Notes: generated by a model from the sequence alone, not told the origin. 64,000 nt of DNA from Candidimonas sp. SYP-B2681 (GCF_003971065.1 NZ_RYDV01000001.1:186001-250000), one strand, 5' to 3'; shown: positions 33,017 through 43,353, counted from the first letter of the stretch. Translations and numbers: made by a program.

Positions 33017-33501
33017 TCGAAGATCTCCATCAATGGGCGTTCATAACGATGCTGAATGGTGTCCAGCCATTCACTTTCGTCTTTCAAATCGAGCACGTGC
33101 AAGGTCAACATGCTGTCGTCTTCAGAATAGTCGGACCACACCGTACCGGGCGTGTAGGTAACAATGCAAGCCAGCGCTGCAAGGCCGTGCGGGTCGCGGA
33201 TGCGCAGCGGAATCTTGATAAATCCGGGCGTGGCCTGAGAATGGCGGCCCAGCCATATGATCCGAGCGACTGCGACGTTGGAAAGTGTAATGTCCAGGGC
33301 TACATGGCAAATAAGTTTGATGATGACTAACGGATGTTTCGGATACGCTTGTAACGGACGCAATGCCATGGCGGCCCAGCCAAGCAGTAAAGCCAGAATC
33401 GACCCCAGGACAACTTGCCCGACTGACAAGGTGTCATTAAGCAACAGCCATAAAACGAGCAGCATCGCAGGCAGGAATAGCCAGTTTGCAGAGCGCCTCA
33501 T
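33013..33501 (-). CDS. mnhE: Mrp antiporter subunit E
   Basis: 162 residues. N-terminal membrane helices (LFLPAMLLVLWLLLNDTLSV) are followed by the family core YTPGTVWSDYSEDDSMLTLH, then VLDLKDESEWLDTIQHRYER. MnhE forms part of the MrpEFG side of the complex. ATGA overlaps join it to D and F. Confidence 0.94.
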   Translation of the reverse strand: MRRSANWLFLPAMLLVLWLLLNDTLSVGQVVLGSILALLLGWAAMALRPLQAYPKHPLVIIKLICHVALDITLSNVAVARIIWLGRHSQATPGFIKIPLRIRDPHGLAALACIVTYTPGTVWSDYSEDDSMLTLHVLDLKDESEWLDTIQHRYERPLMEIFE

Positions 33502-35135
33502 AAGTGTGCTCCTGGTGCGACTCCGCGGACCGAGTGCTGGGTTAACACGGCGTTGATGTAAATTGCCGGGCGGTCCAGGTACTCAGCAGTTTTCTCAACA
33601 AAATTCATCACCGGACCCGCCCAGAACGCCAGGGCAACACAAGCGAGCACAAGCGCGCCTACGGGGCCCGCCTCGCTGACTCGCAGGCGCGGCGTGACTG
33701 AATCTTCAGAGCTCCAGAACAGGCGTATGCCGGTGCGGCCCAGCGCAATAATGCCGGCCAGACCCGAGATAAGGACACCCGCGACCAACATCCACGCCGC
33801 GACTGACGGGGTGTCGGTGGCCGAGGTTTCAAGCGCCGCAGAAAGCAGAGAGAACTTTGCAACGAATCCCGAGAGGGGCGGCAGACCCGTAACGAGCAGG
33901 GCACAGGCAATGAATGCCATTCCAAGAAAGGCCATGGCAGCCGGGATCGCCACACCCACCACATCGTCAGAGTGGTCGGGTGGTTCCGGGTCTTCAAGGT
34001 CGAATGCTTCCAGACTAACGGCCAGCAGGTCCGCACCAAATGCCTGGGTGCGTTCCACCATTTCGAGCAACATGAAGAAAGCGCCGAGCGCCAATACGGA
34101 GCTGATGAGGTAGAACAATGCTGGCCCCGTCAGCGTAACGCCGGGCATACCCAGCGCAGCCAGCAATGTACCGGAGGACATGATGATGCAATAACCGGCT
34201 TGTCGTTCGGCCTGGGGCGCGGCCAGCAGACCAATGGCGCCAAACACCAAGGTCGCCATGCCTACTGGAAACATCCATTCACCGCCGAATGCGGCGGGCG
34301 CTCCGCTGGGTAACAGTAAAGATCCTATCCGCAGCAAGGCATAGATACCTACCTTGGTCATGATGGCAAAGATGCCGGCAACCGGCGCGCAGGCATTGGC
34401 ATAAGCCGCGGGCAGCCAGAAATTCAATGGCCAGGCCGCCGCCTTGATCAGGAACGCAATGCCCAGGATGGCGGCACCTGCTTCGAACAGACGCCGCTCC
34501 ACGCCGGCCAGTTCTCCGGCCGTGGCGGCCAGGTCGGCCATGTTCAGGGTGCCGGTTACGCCATAAATGAGGGCCATGGCAATCAACAACAGGAACGAAG
34601 CCAGAAGGTTGACGACGATGTAGTGCAATCCAGCGGCGACGCGTGCTTTGCCTGATCCGTGCAGCATCAGGCCATAGGATGCGGCCAGCAATACCTCGAA
34701 AAACACGAACAGATTGAACAGGTCTCCGGTGAGGAAGGCGCCGTTCAAGCCCATTAGCAGAAACTGGAACAAGGGGTGGAAATGCACGCCCGCGCGGTCC
34801 CATCTGGCGGTGGCATAAATCCAGGTGGTGGCCCCCATCACGGCGGTAAGGACGAGCATGATGGTCGACAGGCGATCGACGACAGCCACAATCCCAAACG
34901 GTGCGGGCCAGTCGCCAAGTAGATAGACGCCGATGCCGTCGGGCCAGTTACTGGGCAGAAAGCCCGCCGTCATGCATAGCAATGTGATGGCGACGTACAA
35001 CTGCGCAGCGATCGAGATGGTGCTTAATACAAGCCGCGCGCGTCGCTGCGAGTCGCGCAGCATTAGCATGGCGGCGCCGAACACCAGCGGGACCGCCACC
35101 GGAAGGATGGGTAAATGTTGAGACCAATCGTTCAC
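33498..35135 (-). CDS. mnhD: Mrp antiporter subunit D
   Basis: 545 residues with about 14 membrane helices, homologous to NuoL/M/N-type subunits. The proton_antipo_M core includes DLFNLFVFFEVLLAASYGLM (with the Glu of TM5) and a Lys-containing AFLIKAAAWPLNFWLPAAYA. It is one of the two large proton- or cation-translocating subunits. Compared with usual MnhD (about 500) it has an insertion near residues 380-395 (SLEAFDLEDPEPPDHSDD). Overlaps with C and E by four bases. Confidence 0.95.
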   Translation of the reverse strand: MNDWSQHLPILPVAVPLVFGAAMLMLRDSQRRARLVLSTISIAAQLYVAITLLCMTAGFLPSNWPDGIGVYLLGDWPAPFGIVAVVDRLSTIMLVLTAVMGATTWIYATARWDRAGVHFHPLFQFLLMGLNGAFLTGDLFNLFVFFEVLLAASYGLMLHGSGKARVAAGLHYIVVNLLASFLLLIAMALIYGVTGTLNMADLAATAGELAGVERRLFEAGAAILGIAFLIKAAAWPLNFWLPAAYANACAPVAGIFAIMTKVGIYALLRIGSLLLPSGAPAAFGGEWMFPVGMATLVFGAIGLLAAPQAERQAGYCIIMSSGTLLAALGMPGVTLTGPALFYLISSVLALGAFFMLLEMVERTQAFGADLLAVSLEAFDLEDPEPPDHSDDVVGVAIPAAMAFLGMAFIACALLVTGLPPLSGFVAKFSLLSAALETSATDTPSVAAWMLVAGVLISGLAGIIALGRTGIRLFWSSEDSVTPRLRVSEAGPVGALVLACVALAFWAGPVMNFVEKTAEYLDRPAIYINAVLTQHSVRGVAPGAHL

Positions 35136-35476
35136 TGACGTGTCTCCCGACCATCGACGTGGTCAGTATCCGACAGCCCGCGCGAGGCCAGCATTACCAC
35201 TAGAAACAGGGCGGTCGTCGCAAAACCAATCACGATGGCAGTTAGGACCAGAGCCTGGGGAAGGGGATCCGCATAGTGGCTGGCGTCAGCACCCAGCTCA
35301 GCGACGATGACGGGTGGTGCGCCCAAGGTAATGCGGCCCATACCGAAAATGAAGAGGTTCACCGCATAAGAAATAAGCGCAAGACCCATAATCACCTGGA
35401 ATGTTCTGGGGCGAAGAAGCAGCCAGATACCGGAGCCGGCAAGCACGCCTATGGCGATGGAAAGGACCAGTTCCAT
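35132..35476 (-). CDS. mnhC: Mrp antiporter subunit C
   Basis: 114 residues, three helices, NuoK-like: MELVLSIAIGVLAGSGIWLL, then RTFQVIMGLALISYAVNLF and a third helix around LPQALVLTAIVIGFATTALF. The ATG overlaps the subunit A/B stop by one base (TAATG) and its stop overlaps the subunit D start. Confidence 0.95.
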   Translation of the reverse strand: MELVLSIAIGVLAGSGIWLLLRPRTFQVIMGLALISYAVNLFIFGMGRITLGAPPVIVAELGADASHYADPLPQALVLTAIVIGFATTALFLVVMLASRGLSDTDHVDGRETRQ

Positions 35477-38403
35477 TAACGGGCTCCTTTGATAACAGTG
35501 GCTGCGGCGGCAGCCGGTACAGGTTTGCGATATAAACGCAGCGATTGGTGAGCCAGCGCAACTAGCATTAGAACGGTCGCGCCTACGACTAACATATACA
35601 CCCCGATATCAAACAGCAGCACCGTCGATAAATGTACATGCCCAATTACGGGCAGCGCGATATCCCAGCTTAACGCGGCAAGGAACGGTTTGGACGCCCA
35701 CCAGACGGCCATCGCTGCAGTGCCAGCCAACAGCAAACCGATGGCGATCCAGTTTTGCGGGTGAATACGCTGGCGCGCTTCGACCCATATAACGCCGCCG
35801 ACCATATATTGCAGAATGATCGCGGTGGCCATGATCAGACCGCCGACAAATCCGCCGCCCGGAAGGTTATGACCCCGTATCAGGAAATACATGGAAATGA
35901 GCGCAGCCATGGGCAATAGCAAGCGCACCAGCACAGCGGGCACCTTCATGACACCATCCGGTATCAATGCGCGGGGATCCGGCTCGGCGAAGCGGTCCAG
36001 CAACTTGCCATTGGTGGGCAGAAATTCCCTGGCAGTGGGCAAGGTCAGGCTCTCAGGTGGTGGACGGAAGCGCCGCAGCAGGGCGTAGACGGTAAGGGCC
36101 ACAATGCCGAGCACGGTGATTTCGCCGAAGGTATCGAAGCCACGGAAATCGACCAATATCACGTTGACGACGTTTGCACCCCCGCCAAGAGGCACCGATT
36201 GTTTGACAAAAAACGATGAAATTCCTTCGGGATGGGGTCGCGTCAACACTGCATAGGCAATTGCCGACAAGCCGGCGCCGCTGATCACGGCAATGATCAG
36301 GTCGCGAAAACGGCGTATATAGGCACGCAGCGTATTCTTGACTGGATGCTCATCATCGCCTTCTACGCGTGGCGGGAGCCAGCGCAGTCCCAAGAGAATC
36401 AGCACCAGGGTTACGACTTCGACGGCCAACTGGGTAAGGGCTAGATCGGGTGCCGAAAGCCATGCAAAGGTTAATGCGGTAATCAGCCCGGCACCGCCTG
36501 AAAGCAACAGCGATGCGGCGCGATGGTATTTGGCCTGGCGTGCGGCGCCGATAGCGCATGCTGCGCCCGCCACCCACATCAAGGCAAAGAAAGGATCGAC
36601 GGGCGTGAAGATTTCAGGCTGGAACCACGTGCCGCGGAACAGCGGCAGTGCGGCCACAAACACCGTCGCCAGAATGATCAGGAACAGTTGCGGCTGCAAG
36701 CGTGGCGAACGGGTCCAGTCGAGAATAAAGGCGGCCAGGGTGTCGAGTCCTTCTAGCATTGATTCAAACGTGCGGCGGCCATCGAATCGATAGATAAGCG
36801 GAGCCTTGCCGGGGCGCGTGCGGTGGCGATGGCGCAGCAGCCATAACAGACCGATACCGCCTGCCAGAGCAAGAAAGCTCATTGCCAAAGGAATGTTGAA
36901 GCCGTGCCAAACGCGCAGGTCGTATGCGGGTGTATTTGTACCCAGTATGGAAACCGCAGCGTTCTGCAGGAATGGCCCCACCGTGTAACTGGGTAGAATG
37001 CCGACAACCAGGCAAATCAACACCAGAATGCCGCTGGGAATCAGCATGCGCAATGGCGGTTCGTGCGGTACGCGGGGAAGGTCGCGTGGCGGCGGGCCAA
37101 AGAATGTCTGCATGATGAACCGCAGCGAATAGGCTACGCTGAACGCGCTGGCGATGACGGCGGCAATAGGCAAGGCAAATCGAGTTTGCCAGTCGCCGCT
37201 GACAAATACCGTTTCGGCGAAGAACATTTCCTTCGATATGAAACCGTTGAGCAACGGTACACCCGCCATGGATGCGGCGGCCACGACCGCAAGCGTGGTG
37301 GTGATCGGCATGCTTCGATAAAGCCCCGACAAGCGGGTCAGGTCGCGCGTCCCGGTTTCATGGTCGACAATGCCTGCTGCCATGAAAAGCGACGCTTTGA
37401 ACGTTGCATGGTTGATCATGTGGAAAACCGCGGCTATTAGCGCCAATTCGCTGTTCATGCCCAATAGCAGGGTAATCAGACCCAAATGACTGATCGTGGA
37501 GTACGCAAGGACGCCTTTCATATCAAGCTGGAATGTCGCAGCGTAGGCCCCTAACGCCAGCGAACAGAGTCCAGCCCCACCTATGATCCAGGTCCATTCC
37601 GGTGTGCCGGCCATCACTGGCCAGAAGCGGGCGAGCAAGAAGACGCCAGCCTTGACCATTGTGGCGGAGTGTAAATAAGCTGATACCGGCGTTGGCGCCG
37701 CCATGGCGTTAGGCAACCAGACATGAAACGGGAACTGGGCGCTTTTGGTCAACGCGCCCAGCGCAACCAGCACCAGCATGATGGGGTACCAGGAGTGTGT
37801 GCGAATCAGGTCGCCCGAGGCCAGCACCACGTCAAGATCGTAGCTTCCCACGACATGCCCGATCATGAGCATGCCCGCCAGCAGGCACAAGCCGCCGGCG
37901 CCTGTGATGGTCAGCGACATCCGAGCGCCGCGCCTGGCATCAAGCCGATGGTACCAGTAGGCGATCAGCATGAACGACGACAGACTGGTCAATTCCCAGA
38001 ATATGACAAGTTGGATCAGGTTGCCGGACAACACCACGCCCAACATCGACCCCATGAATGCCTGGAAAAAAGCGAAGAAGCGCGGGACAGGGTCCTGGGG
38101 TGATAGGTAGTAGCGGGCGTACAGCACGATCAGCGCACCCATGGAGGTGATGATCATGGCGAACAGCCATGAGTAGCCGTCCATCCGCAGGGTAAAGTCG
38201 ACCCCAAGGCTTGGAATCCAGGGGACGACGGTTTTGACGACTCTACCGTCGGCCACGTCGGGGAACTGTGTAAAAACCAGAACGGCACAGGCTACGGCCA
38301 CGAAACCAGCCAGCCAGGCTTCAAGCTTTCGCGCATTCGAAGGCAGCAAGGCAGCGATAATGCTGCCCGCAAAAGGCAGGGCTAGGATAAAAACTAAGGG
38401 CAT
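35476..38403 (-). CDS. mnhA: Mrp antiporter subunit A fused to subunit B (PhaAB type)
   Basis: 975 residues. The N-terminal ~780 are MrpA: NuoL-like core with NLIQLVIFWELTSLSSFMLI and ALTKSAQFPFHVWLPNAMAA (key Glu and Lys), followed by the MrpA-specific extension. Residues from about 800 onward are an MnhB domain: LLPMAALISMYFLIRGHNLP, then GGGFVGGLIMATAIILQYMV. An A-B fusion is the PhaAB layout of many proteobacteria. First gene of the operon, which lacks a regulator nearby. Exports Na, K or Li in exchange for protons, giving alkali and salt tolerance. Confidence 0.95.
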   Translation of the reverse strand: MPLVFILALPFAGSIIAALLPSNARKLEAWLAGFVAVACAVLVFTQFPDVADGRVVKTVVPWIPSLGVDFTLRMDGYSWLFAMIITSMGALIVLYARYYLSPQDPVPRFFAFFQAFMGSMLGVVLSGNLIQLVIFWELTSLSSFMLIAYWYHRLDARRGARMSLTITGAGGLCLLAGMLMIGHVVGSYDLDVVLASGDLIRTHSWYPIMLVLVALGALTKSAQFPFHVWLPNAMAAPTPVSAYLHSATMVKAGVFLLARFWPVMAGTPEWTWIIGGAGLCSLALGAYAATFQLDMKGVLAYSTISHLGLITLLLGMNSELALIAAVFHMINHATFKASLFMAAGIVDHETGTRDLTRLSGLYRSMPITTTLAVVAAASMAGVPLLNGFISKEMFFAETVFVSGDWQTRFALPIAAVIASAFSVAYSLRFIMQTFFGPPPRDLPRVPHEPPLRMLIPSGILVLICLVVGILPSYTVGPFLQNAAVSILGTNTPAYDLRVWHGFNIPLAMSFLALAGGIGLLWLLRHRHRTRPGKAPLIYRFDGRRTFESMLEGLDTLAAFILDWTRSPRLQPQLFLIILATVFVAALPLFRGTWFQPEIFTPVDPFFALMWVAGAACAIGAARQAKYHRAASLLLSGGAGLITALTFAWLSAPDLALTQLAVEVVTLVLILLGLRWLPPRVEGDDEHPVKNTLRAYIRRFRDLIIAVISGAGLSAIAYAVLTRPHPEGISSFFVKQSVPLGGGANVVNVILVDFRGFDTFGEITVLGIVALTVYALLRRFRPPPESLTLPTAREFLPTNGKLLDRFAEPDPRALIPDGVMKVPAVLVRLLLPMAALISMYFLIRGHNLPGGGFVGGLIMATAIILQYMVGGVIWVEARQRIHPQNWIAIGLLLAGTAAMAVWWASKPFLAALSWDIALPVIGHVHLSTVLLFDIGVYMLVVGATVLMLVALAHQSLRLYRKPVPAAAAATVIKGAR

Positions 38404-38603
38404 CAGGGGCGGGATTTGGTGAATGAATCTAACCCTTATAATACGATATGTTGCGTTAAGCTTCGCCGAGGCCCATATTTTTTTTAATGCTGGTGGTTGT
38501 AAGGCTTTTAGTAAGCTGTTTTATAAGCTTTTTTCGTTCGAATGCTTGGAAAGCTACGCAGTTACAAGTTTAGCCAACGCTCGCCCAAGCCTTGCACGAA
38601 CGG

Positions 38604-39395
38604 TCAAATGCTGTCGACGACGCCACCCTCTACGCGCAAGGCAGCGCCGGTTGTGGCGGATGACAGGGGCGAAGCCACATAGACCACCATATTGGCGACT
38701 TCCTCAAGGGTTGCCGCACGTTGAATGATGGAACTTGGGCGATGCGTTTTTACGAACGCGACGCCAGCCTCTTCAAGCGTTTGGCCTTCTGGTGCAGAGG
38801 CCATCAACATTTCGGCGGCGCCTTCTGACAGAGTGGGGCCCGGCAACACGGAATTAACCGTTACGCCGGTACCGGCGGCAAACTTGGCCAAACCGCGGGC
38901 AATCCCGAGCATCGCCGTTTTGCTAAAGCCGTAGTGGATCATATCGGCTGGAATGTTCAACGCTGATTCCGAGGAAATGAACACGACTCGTCCCCAATTC
39001 GCCTCGAGCATGGTTGGCATATATGCACGCGCCAGACGCACGCCCGACATGATGTTCACCTCGAAATAGCGGGTCCACTCGGCGTCGTCAATGTCAAAGA
39101 ACGGCTGCGTGCCGTAAATGCCAAGGTTATTGATCAGAATGTCGCAGCGTGGTTCGGCTGACGTCAACACAGCGCATCCCTGGGCAGTACCGAGGTCGGC
39201 TGCGACGCCGCGCACTAATGCTGCAGGAACATGTTGCTTCACTGCTTCGATTGCCTGGTCCACTGCTGCTTGCGAACGGCCGTTCACCACAACGCAAGCA
39301 CCGGCTTGTGCCAGCCCTTTGGCAATGGCCAGGCCGATGCCGCTTGTGGAACCGGAAATAATGGCGGTTTTACCTGATACGTCGATATTCAACAT
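38604..39395 (-). CDS. SDR family oxidoreductase
   Basis: 263 residues from the ATG at 39395; the 27-codon upstream extension lacks a ribosome-binding site. Classical short-chain dehydrogenase: TAIISGSTSGIGLAIAKGLA cofactor motif, an NNLGI structural segment, catalytic Ser in VVFISSESALNIPADMIHY and the YGFSK pair (Tyr and Lys), and the PG motif after SVLPGPTLSEG. NAD(P)-dependent oxidoreduction of an unknown alcohol or ketone in the cytoplasm. Stands alone upstream of the Mrp operon promoter. Confidence 0.93.
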   Translation of the reverse strand: MLNIDVSGKTAIISGSTSGIGLAIAKGLAQAGACVVVNGRSQAAVDQAIEAVKQHVPAALVRGVAADLGTAQGCAVLTSAEPRCDILINNLGIYGTQPFFDIDDAEWTRYFEVNIMSGVRLARAYMPTMLEANWGRVVFISSESALNIPADMIHYGFSKTAMLGIARGLAKFAAGTGVTVNSVLPGPTLSEGAAEMLMASAPEGQTLEEAGVAFVKTHRPSSIIQRAATLEEVANMVVYVASPLSSATTGAALRVEGGVVDSI

Positions 39396-39491
39396 TTTCT
39401 CTTTACCTTTAAGGTGGAAAAGGGTGGAAAAGCAGCTTGCAGGGCGTGAAGGTTCGGGGTGACCGTCAAACGTCACGACCGCCTCTGCTCT

Positions 39492-39824
39492 TTAGAACTG
39501 CTCTAGTAAATGCAGCTTGTCTTTCACTTCCGCCCAGGTCTCATGGTCGGGAAGGGGGCTTTTGCTAACCCTTATCCGTTTCCACCGCGGATCGTTGGAG
39601 AGGTCGCGATTGATCTGCACAAAATGCGCTTGCGCAGGGTCAATTTCGCTTTCTTCAACAATCGCGTTCACAGGGCACTCGCCCACGCAAATAGAACAGT
39701 CGATGCATTCATCGGGATTGATCACAAGAAAGTTGGGCCCTTCGTAGAAGCAGTCCATAGGACAGACGCTTGCACAGTCGGTGTACTTGCATGCGATACA
39801 ACTCTCGGTTACGACAAATGCCAT
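39492..39824 (-). CDS. fdxA: Ferredoxin FdxA
   Basis: 110 residues of the Azotobacter FdI-like seven-iron type. The first Cys set is [20 protein letters not shown] and the second [16 protein letters not shown], binding a 3Fe-4S and a 4Fe-4S cluster, followed by the usual long C-terminal extension ([20 protein letters not shown]). Soluble one-electron carrier. The partner enzyme is not apparent. Confidence 0.96.
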   Translation of the reverse strand: MAFVVTESCIACKYTDCASVCPMDCFYEGPNFLVINPDECIDCSICVGECPVNAIVEESEIDPAQAHFVQINRDLSNDPRWKRIRVSKSPLPDHETWAEVKDKLHLLEQF

Positions 39825-39899
39825 CTTTTTTGACTACCTATTCTTACGGTTGATCTGGAGATTCGAGCGTGTCGACGCGCCCATGGTCAGCGACTTGAT

Positions 39900-40697
39900 T
39901 TAGCCGAACTCATACGAGGCCATCGGAACTTCCATCACATGATCGATAAAGAGGGCGCGGCCCACGTCTTTACCCGCCGCCCCAGCGACCACCATCAAGG
40001 GCAATAAATGGTCTTCCTGCGGGTGAGCCAGTCGTGCGTTGGCTGCCTTTTCCCAATTCACCAGCATCTGGTTCCGAATGCTGGCGTCGGGTTGCCCAAT
40101 GGCCGTATTCAAATACGCTTCAAACGACTGGGCGATCGGCGTGGATTCAGGACGTCTGAAACCCCGCATATTGTGGTAGGTCAGGCCGCTGCCGATAATC
40201 AGCACGTCTTCGTCGCGCAACGGAGCCAGCGCCTGCCCGACGCGGATGTGTTCTGCGGCGTCGTAGCTTGATTTGAGGGACAGCATGACAACGGGCACGT
40301 CCGCTTCCGGATACATCAAACTTAGCGGCACGAATGTACCGTGGTCGAAGCCGCGGGACGCGTCCTCGCGCGGACTTAAGCCGGCTCCGGCAAGCAGCGC
40401 TTTTATGCGGGCAGCCAGCGCCGGCGAACCCGGCGCAGGGTAGGTGATGTGATAGGTGTGTTCAGGGAAGCCGTAATAATCGTATTCCATGGGCGGCTGT
40501 GTGGCGGTCGAGACAGTAAATTCTTGCGCTTCCCAGTGGCCTGAAATGACCAGCACGGCTTTGGGCTTATTGGGCAGGCGACCTGGCAGCGCGCTGAATT
40601 CGCGCGCGGTTTTGGCGTACATCGGCCGCATGCTGTCAACCCAGGGCCACGGCCCGCCGCCGTGGGACACAAAATATACGGGATACCTGGTTGTCAT
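39900..40697 (-). CDS. Class III extradiol (DODA-type, LigB) dioxygenase
   Basis: 265 residues. Iron ligands of the LigB fold are in YFVSHGGGPWPWV (His-12) and LVISGHWEAQEFTV, and the conserved FDHGTFVPLSLMYP segment follows. The group includes bacterial 4,5-DOPA dioxygenase-like YgiD proteins, which open catechol-type rings using Fe(II) and oxygen (some bind Zn). The true substrate is unknown. The LysR gene at 40851 is divergent from it and may be its regulator. Confidence 0.92.
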   Translation of the reverse strand: MTTRYPVYFVSHGGGPWPWVDSMRPMYAKTAREFSALPGRLPNKPKAVLVISGHWEAQEFTVSTATQPPMEYDYYGFPEHTYHITYPAPGSPALAARIKALLAGAGLSPREDASRGFDHGTFVPLSLMYPEADVPVVMLSLKSSYDAAEHIRVGQALAPLRDEDVLIIGSGLTYHNMRGFRRPESTPIAQSFEAYLNTAIGQPDASIRNQMLVNWEKAANARLAHPQEDHLLPLMVVAGAAGKDVGRALFIDHVMEVPMASYEFG

Positions 40698-40850
40698 GTT
40701 GGATCTCTTAGAGTAGGGTCACACAGTCAAACCAGTTTATTCCTTGAACGTTTCAAGGCGATGTTGACCGCGTCGTAGGGACACTGTACCTTTCTTACTC
40801 GATCTTAAATAGGCGACAATCTGGGCAAGTTTGTTCCATAAAAGGCAACA

Positions 40851-41762
40851 GTGGATAAACTGAAATCGATGGCAATGTTCGTTCGTGTCGCCGAAATGGG
40901 CAGTTTTTCTGCTGCCGCGCGGCAGCAAGGTATTGCCCGGTCGATTGTCACTCGACAGATTGCGCAGCTTGAAAACGCCGTCGGCATGAAGCTAATGACC
41001 CGCAGCACCCGCCGCTTGACGCTAACGTCGGCGGGAAGCGCGTATCTCGAGAAATGCCGCGAAATTCTCGATTTGATAGAGTCCGCGGAAATCGAGTTGG
41101 CACAAGAGCATCAATCGATGCGTGGTTCGGTGCGGATCAGCCTGCCCCTTAGCTACGGTATCAAGCGCCTGGCGCCCCTGCTGCTCGAGTTCGCTGAACA
41201 GTACGCCGAAGTGCGTCTCGAAATGAACTACAACGATAGGCAGGTGGACCTGATAGAAGAGGGCATTGATCTCGCGATACGTATTACCCGACGCCTGGCA
41301 GACAGTGATATCGTCCGAAGGGTAGGCACTGTGCGCGTGCTGGTTGCGGCGTCGCCCGATTATTTGGCGATGCACGGCGAGCCGCAGCATCCCGCAGAGC
41401 TGCTGAATCACGATTGTCTCAGCTATACCGCCAGTGGAAACTTAGACGTTTGGCACTTCCTTGTAGAGGGCGTGCCTGTCGAATTTCCAGTGCGCGCGCG
41501 GCTGCATTCCAACAATGGCGACGTGTTGGACCAGGCAGCAGGCAAGGGCATGGGAATTACTTACCAACCGGACTTCATCGTGGCCGACAGCATCAAGGCA
41601 GGGCGAGTCACGTCAATTTTGACTGCGTATCCAGCGCCAGAGCTTGGCGTGTATGTGGTGTTGCCGAGCAACCGTCAAATACCCTATCGTGTGCGTGTCC
41701 TTATCGACTTCCTGGCCAATCGGCTACGCCTGGACGAATTGCACGGTTTTGCTGCGATGTAG
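40851..41762 (+). CDS. LysR family transcriptional regulator
   Basis: 303 residues, apparently starting at GTG. The N-terminal wHTH is typical of the DsdC/aaeR-like group: MAMFVRVAEMGSFSAAARQQ, then GIARSIVTRQIAQLENAVGM. The effector domain begins GSVRISLPLSYGIKRLAPLL. It is divergently arranged to the LigB-type dioxygenase across about 150 bases, so local control of that gene is the natural hypothesis. Confidence 0.94.
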   Translation: MDKLKSMAMFVRVAEMGSFSAAARQQGIARSIVTRQIAQLENAVGMKLMTRSTRRLTLTSAGSAYLEKCREILDLIESAEIELAQEHQSMRGSVRISLPLSYGIKRLAPLLLEFAEQYAEVRLEMNYNDRQVDLIEEGIDLAIRITRRLADSDIVRRVGTVRVLVAASPDYLAMHGEPQHPAELLNHDCLSYTASGNLDVWHFLVEGVPVEFPVRARLHSNNGDVLDQAAGKGMGITYQPDFIVADSIKAGRVTSILTAYPAPELGVYVVLPSNRQIPYRVRVLIDFLANRLRLDELHGFAAM

Positions 41763-41787
41763 TGCCTTGGATAATCTTCGGACATAC

Positions 41788-41801
41788 TTGAGCTAGATCA
41801 A
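41788..41801 (+). promoter_or_regulatory. FNR/Dnr-type box before hemN
   Basis: TTGAGCTAGATCAA matches the FNR consensus (TTGAT-N4-ATCAA) at nine of ten positions, with perfect TTGA and TCAA half-site cores. It lies 110 bases upstream of hemN, and a Crp/Fnr-type regulator gene follows 2 kb downstream. Confidence 0.75.
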
Positions 41802-41910
41802 GATCTGCTTACGTCTTAACGACGACAATACGAGACTGAAGCAGGCTACGGTCACTTGATCTGCTTTGCATGCCGCGAGCGGCATGTTGGCCACTATCCG
41901 GAGCACAGCA

Positions 41911-43332
41911 ATGAGTGTCGTCATACCCCAGGTTCAAGATAAAACCATTACGTTTCCGGACATTGAAATTTCCGAAGCCTTGATACGCCGCTTCGATAGT
42001 TCCGGGCCCAGATACACGTCGTATCCGACCGCCGACCGTTTCAAGGCAGTGTTCGACGAGGCTTCGTATAAAGACCACCTTGGGCAGCGCGCCGCATCTG
42101 GGCAAAATCCGCCGCTTTCGGTTTACGTCCATCTGCCGTTCTGCGAATCGCTTTGCTACTTCTGTGCCTGCAATAAAATTATTACCCAAGATCATGGGCG
42201 CACTGCTGAATACCTGCGCTACCTGAATCAGGAAATGGACTTGGTCGCGCGCCATCTGGGTGCTGACCGAAAAACTGACCAGCTTCATCTCGGTGGCGGC
42301 ACTCCCACCTTTCTTAGTGCAGCCGAACTGACGCAGTTGATGGAATCATTGCGCAAGCATTTCGAATTTTCCAGCGGCGCCGAGTTGGGTGTGGAGATCG
42401 ATCCACGCACGGTGACGGATGCTACGCTGGCAATGCTGGCGGGCCTGGGATTCAACCGTACCAGTTTTGGCGTGCAGGATTTCGATCCCGATGTACAGGC
42501 AGCGGTCAATCGCATACAGCCTTTGGAAATGGTCGAGAAAGCGATAGTCGCGAGCCGAAGTGCCGGCTTTCAGTCTGTCAATGCTGATCTGATTTATGGG
42601 CTTCCCAAGCAAACCCTGGCCAGCTTCAGTCGCACGCTGGATCAATTGATACGTCTATCTCCTGATCGCATTGCTCTGTATAACTATGCGCATTTGCCAA
42701 GCCGCTTCAAGGCTCAGCGCCTTATTGTCGCAGGCGATCTGCCGTCTGCAGAAGACCGTTTGCAGATTTTCCTGATGTCCACGCGCCGACTTCTCGAGGC
42801 AGGCTATGTGTACATAGGCCTTGACCATTTTGCGAAGCCCGACGACGAATTGAATAAGGCGAGGCTAAGCAAAAGCTTGCATCGCAACTTTCAGGGCTAT
42901 ACCACGCGCGCTGAATGCGACCTTGTGGGTCTGGGCGTGTCGGCCATCGGCAAGGTGGGTAATTCATACAGCCAGTCGGTGCGTAGTCTTAATGCCTATT
43001 ACCAGCGTCTGGATCAAGGTCAGCTTCCCATCGAGAAAGGCTTCGACCTTAGCGCTGACGATGTCTTGCGGCGCGAGGTCATCATGACCCTGATGTGCAG
43101 CATGCCGCTGGATTATGCCGCGATCAATCAACGGCACGGCATAGATTTTGGCAGCTATTTTGCGTCTGAACTAGCGCGGCTTGAACAGTATGAAGAGGCT
43201 GGCCTGATGCAAACCACCGACCAAACCCTCACTATTACGCCTAAGGGACGCCTGTTTGTTCGAGCCATAGGCATGGTGTTCGACAAGTACATGGGGCAGC
43301 CGACGGTTTCCACGTATTCCAAACTGATTTAG
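41911..43332 (+). CDS. hemN: Oxygen-independent coproporphyrinogen III oxidase
   Basis: 473 residues from the ATG at 41911, which follows GGAG; the longer frame is rejected. Radical-SAM cluster motif CESLCYFC (Cys-78, -82, -85) in VYVHLPFCESLCYFCACNK, with HLGGGTPTFL and the HemN-specific FNRTSFGVQDFDPDVQAAVN. It converts coproporphyrinogen III to protoporphyrinogen IX without oxygen in the cytoplasm, keeping haem synthesis going anaerobically. The FNR box upstream fits that role. Confidence 0.97.
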   Translation: MSVVIPQVQDKTITFPDIEISEALIRRFDSSGPRYTSYPTADRFKAVFDEASYKDHLGQRAASGQNPPLSVYVHLPFCESLCYFCACNKIITQDHGRTAEYLRYLNQEMDLVARHLGADRKTDQLHLGGGTPTFLSAAELTQLMESLRKHFEFSSGAELGVEIDPRTVTDATLAMLAGLGFNRTSFGVQDFDPDVQAAVNRIQPLEMVEKAIVASRSAGFQSVNADLIYGLPKQTLASFSRTLDQLIRLSPDRIALYNYAHLPSRFKAQRLIVAGDLPSAEDRLQIFLMSTRRLLEAGYVYIGLDHFAKPDDELNKARLSKSLHRNFQGYTTRAECDLVGLGVSAIGKVGNSYSQSVRSLNAYYQRLDQGQLPIEKGFDLSADDVLRREVIMTLMCSMPLDYAAINQRHGIDFGSYFASELARLEQYEEAGLMQTTDQTLTITPKGRLFVRAIGMVFDKYMGQPTVSTYSKLI

Positions 43333-43353
43333 CCCATTTCGACGCCAGGCTTG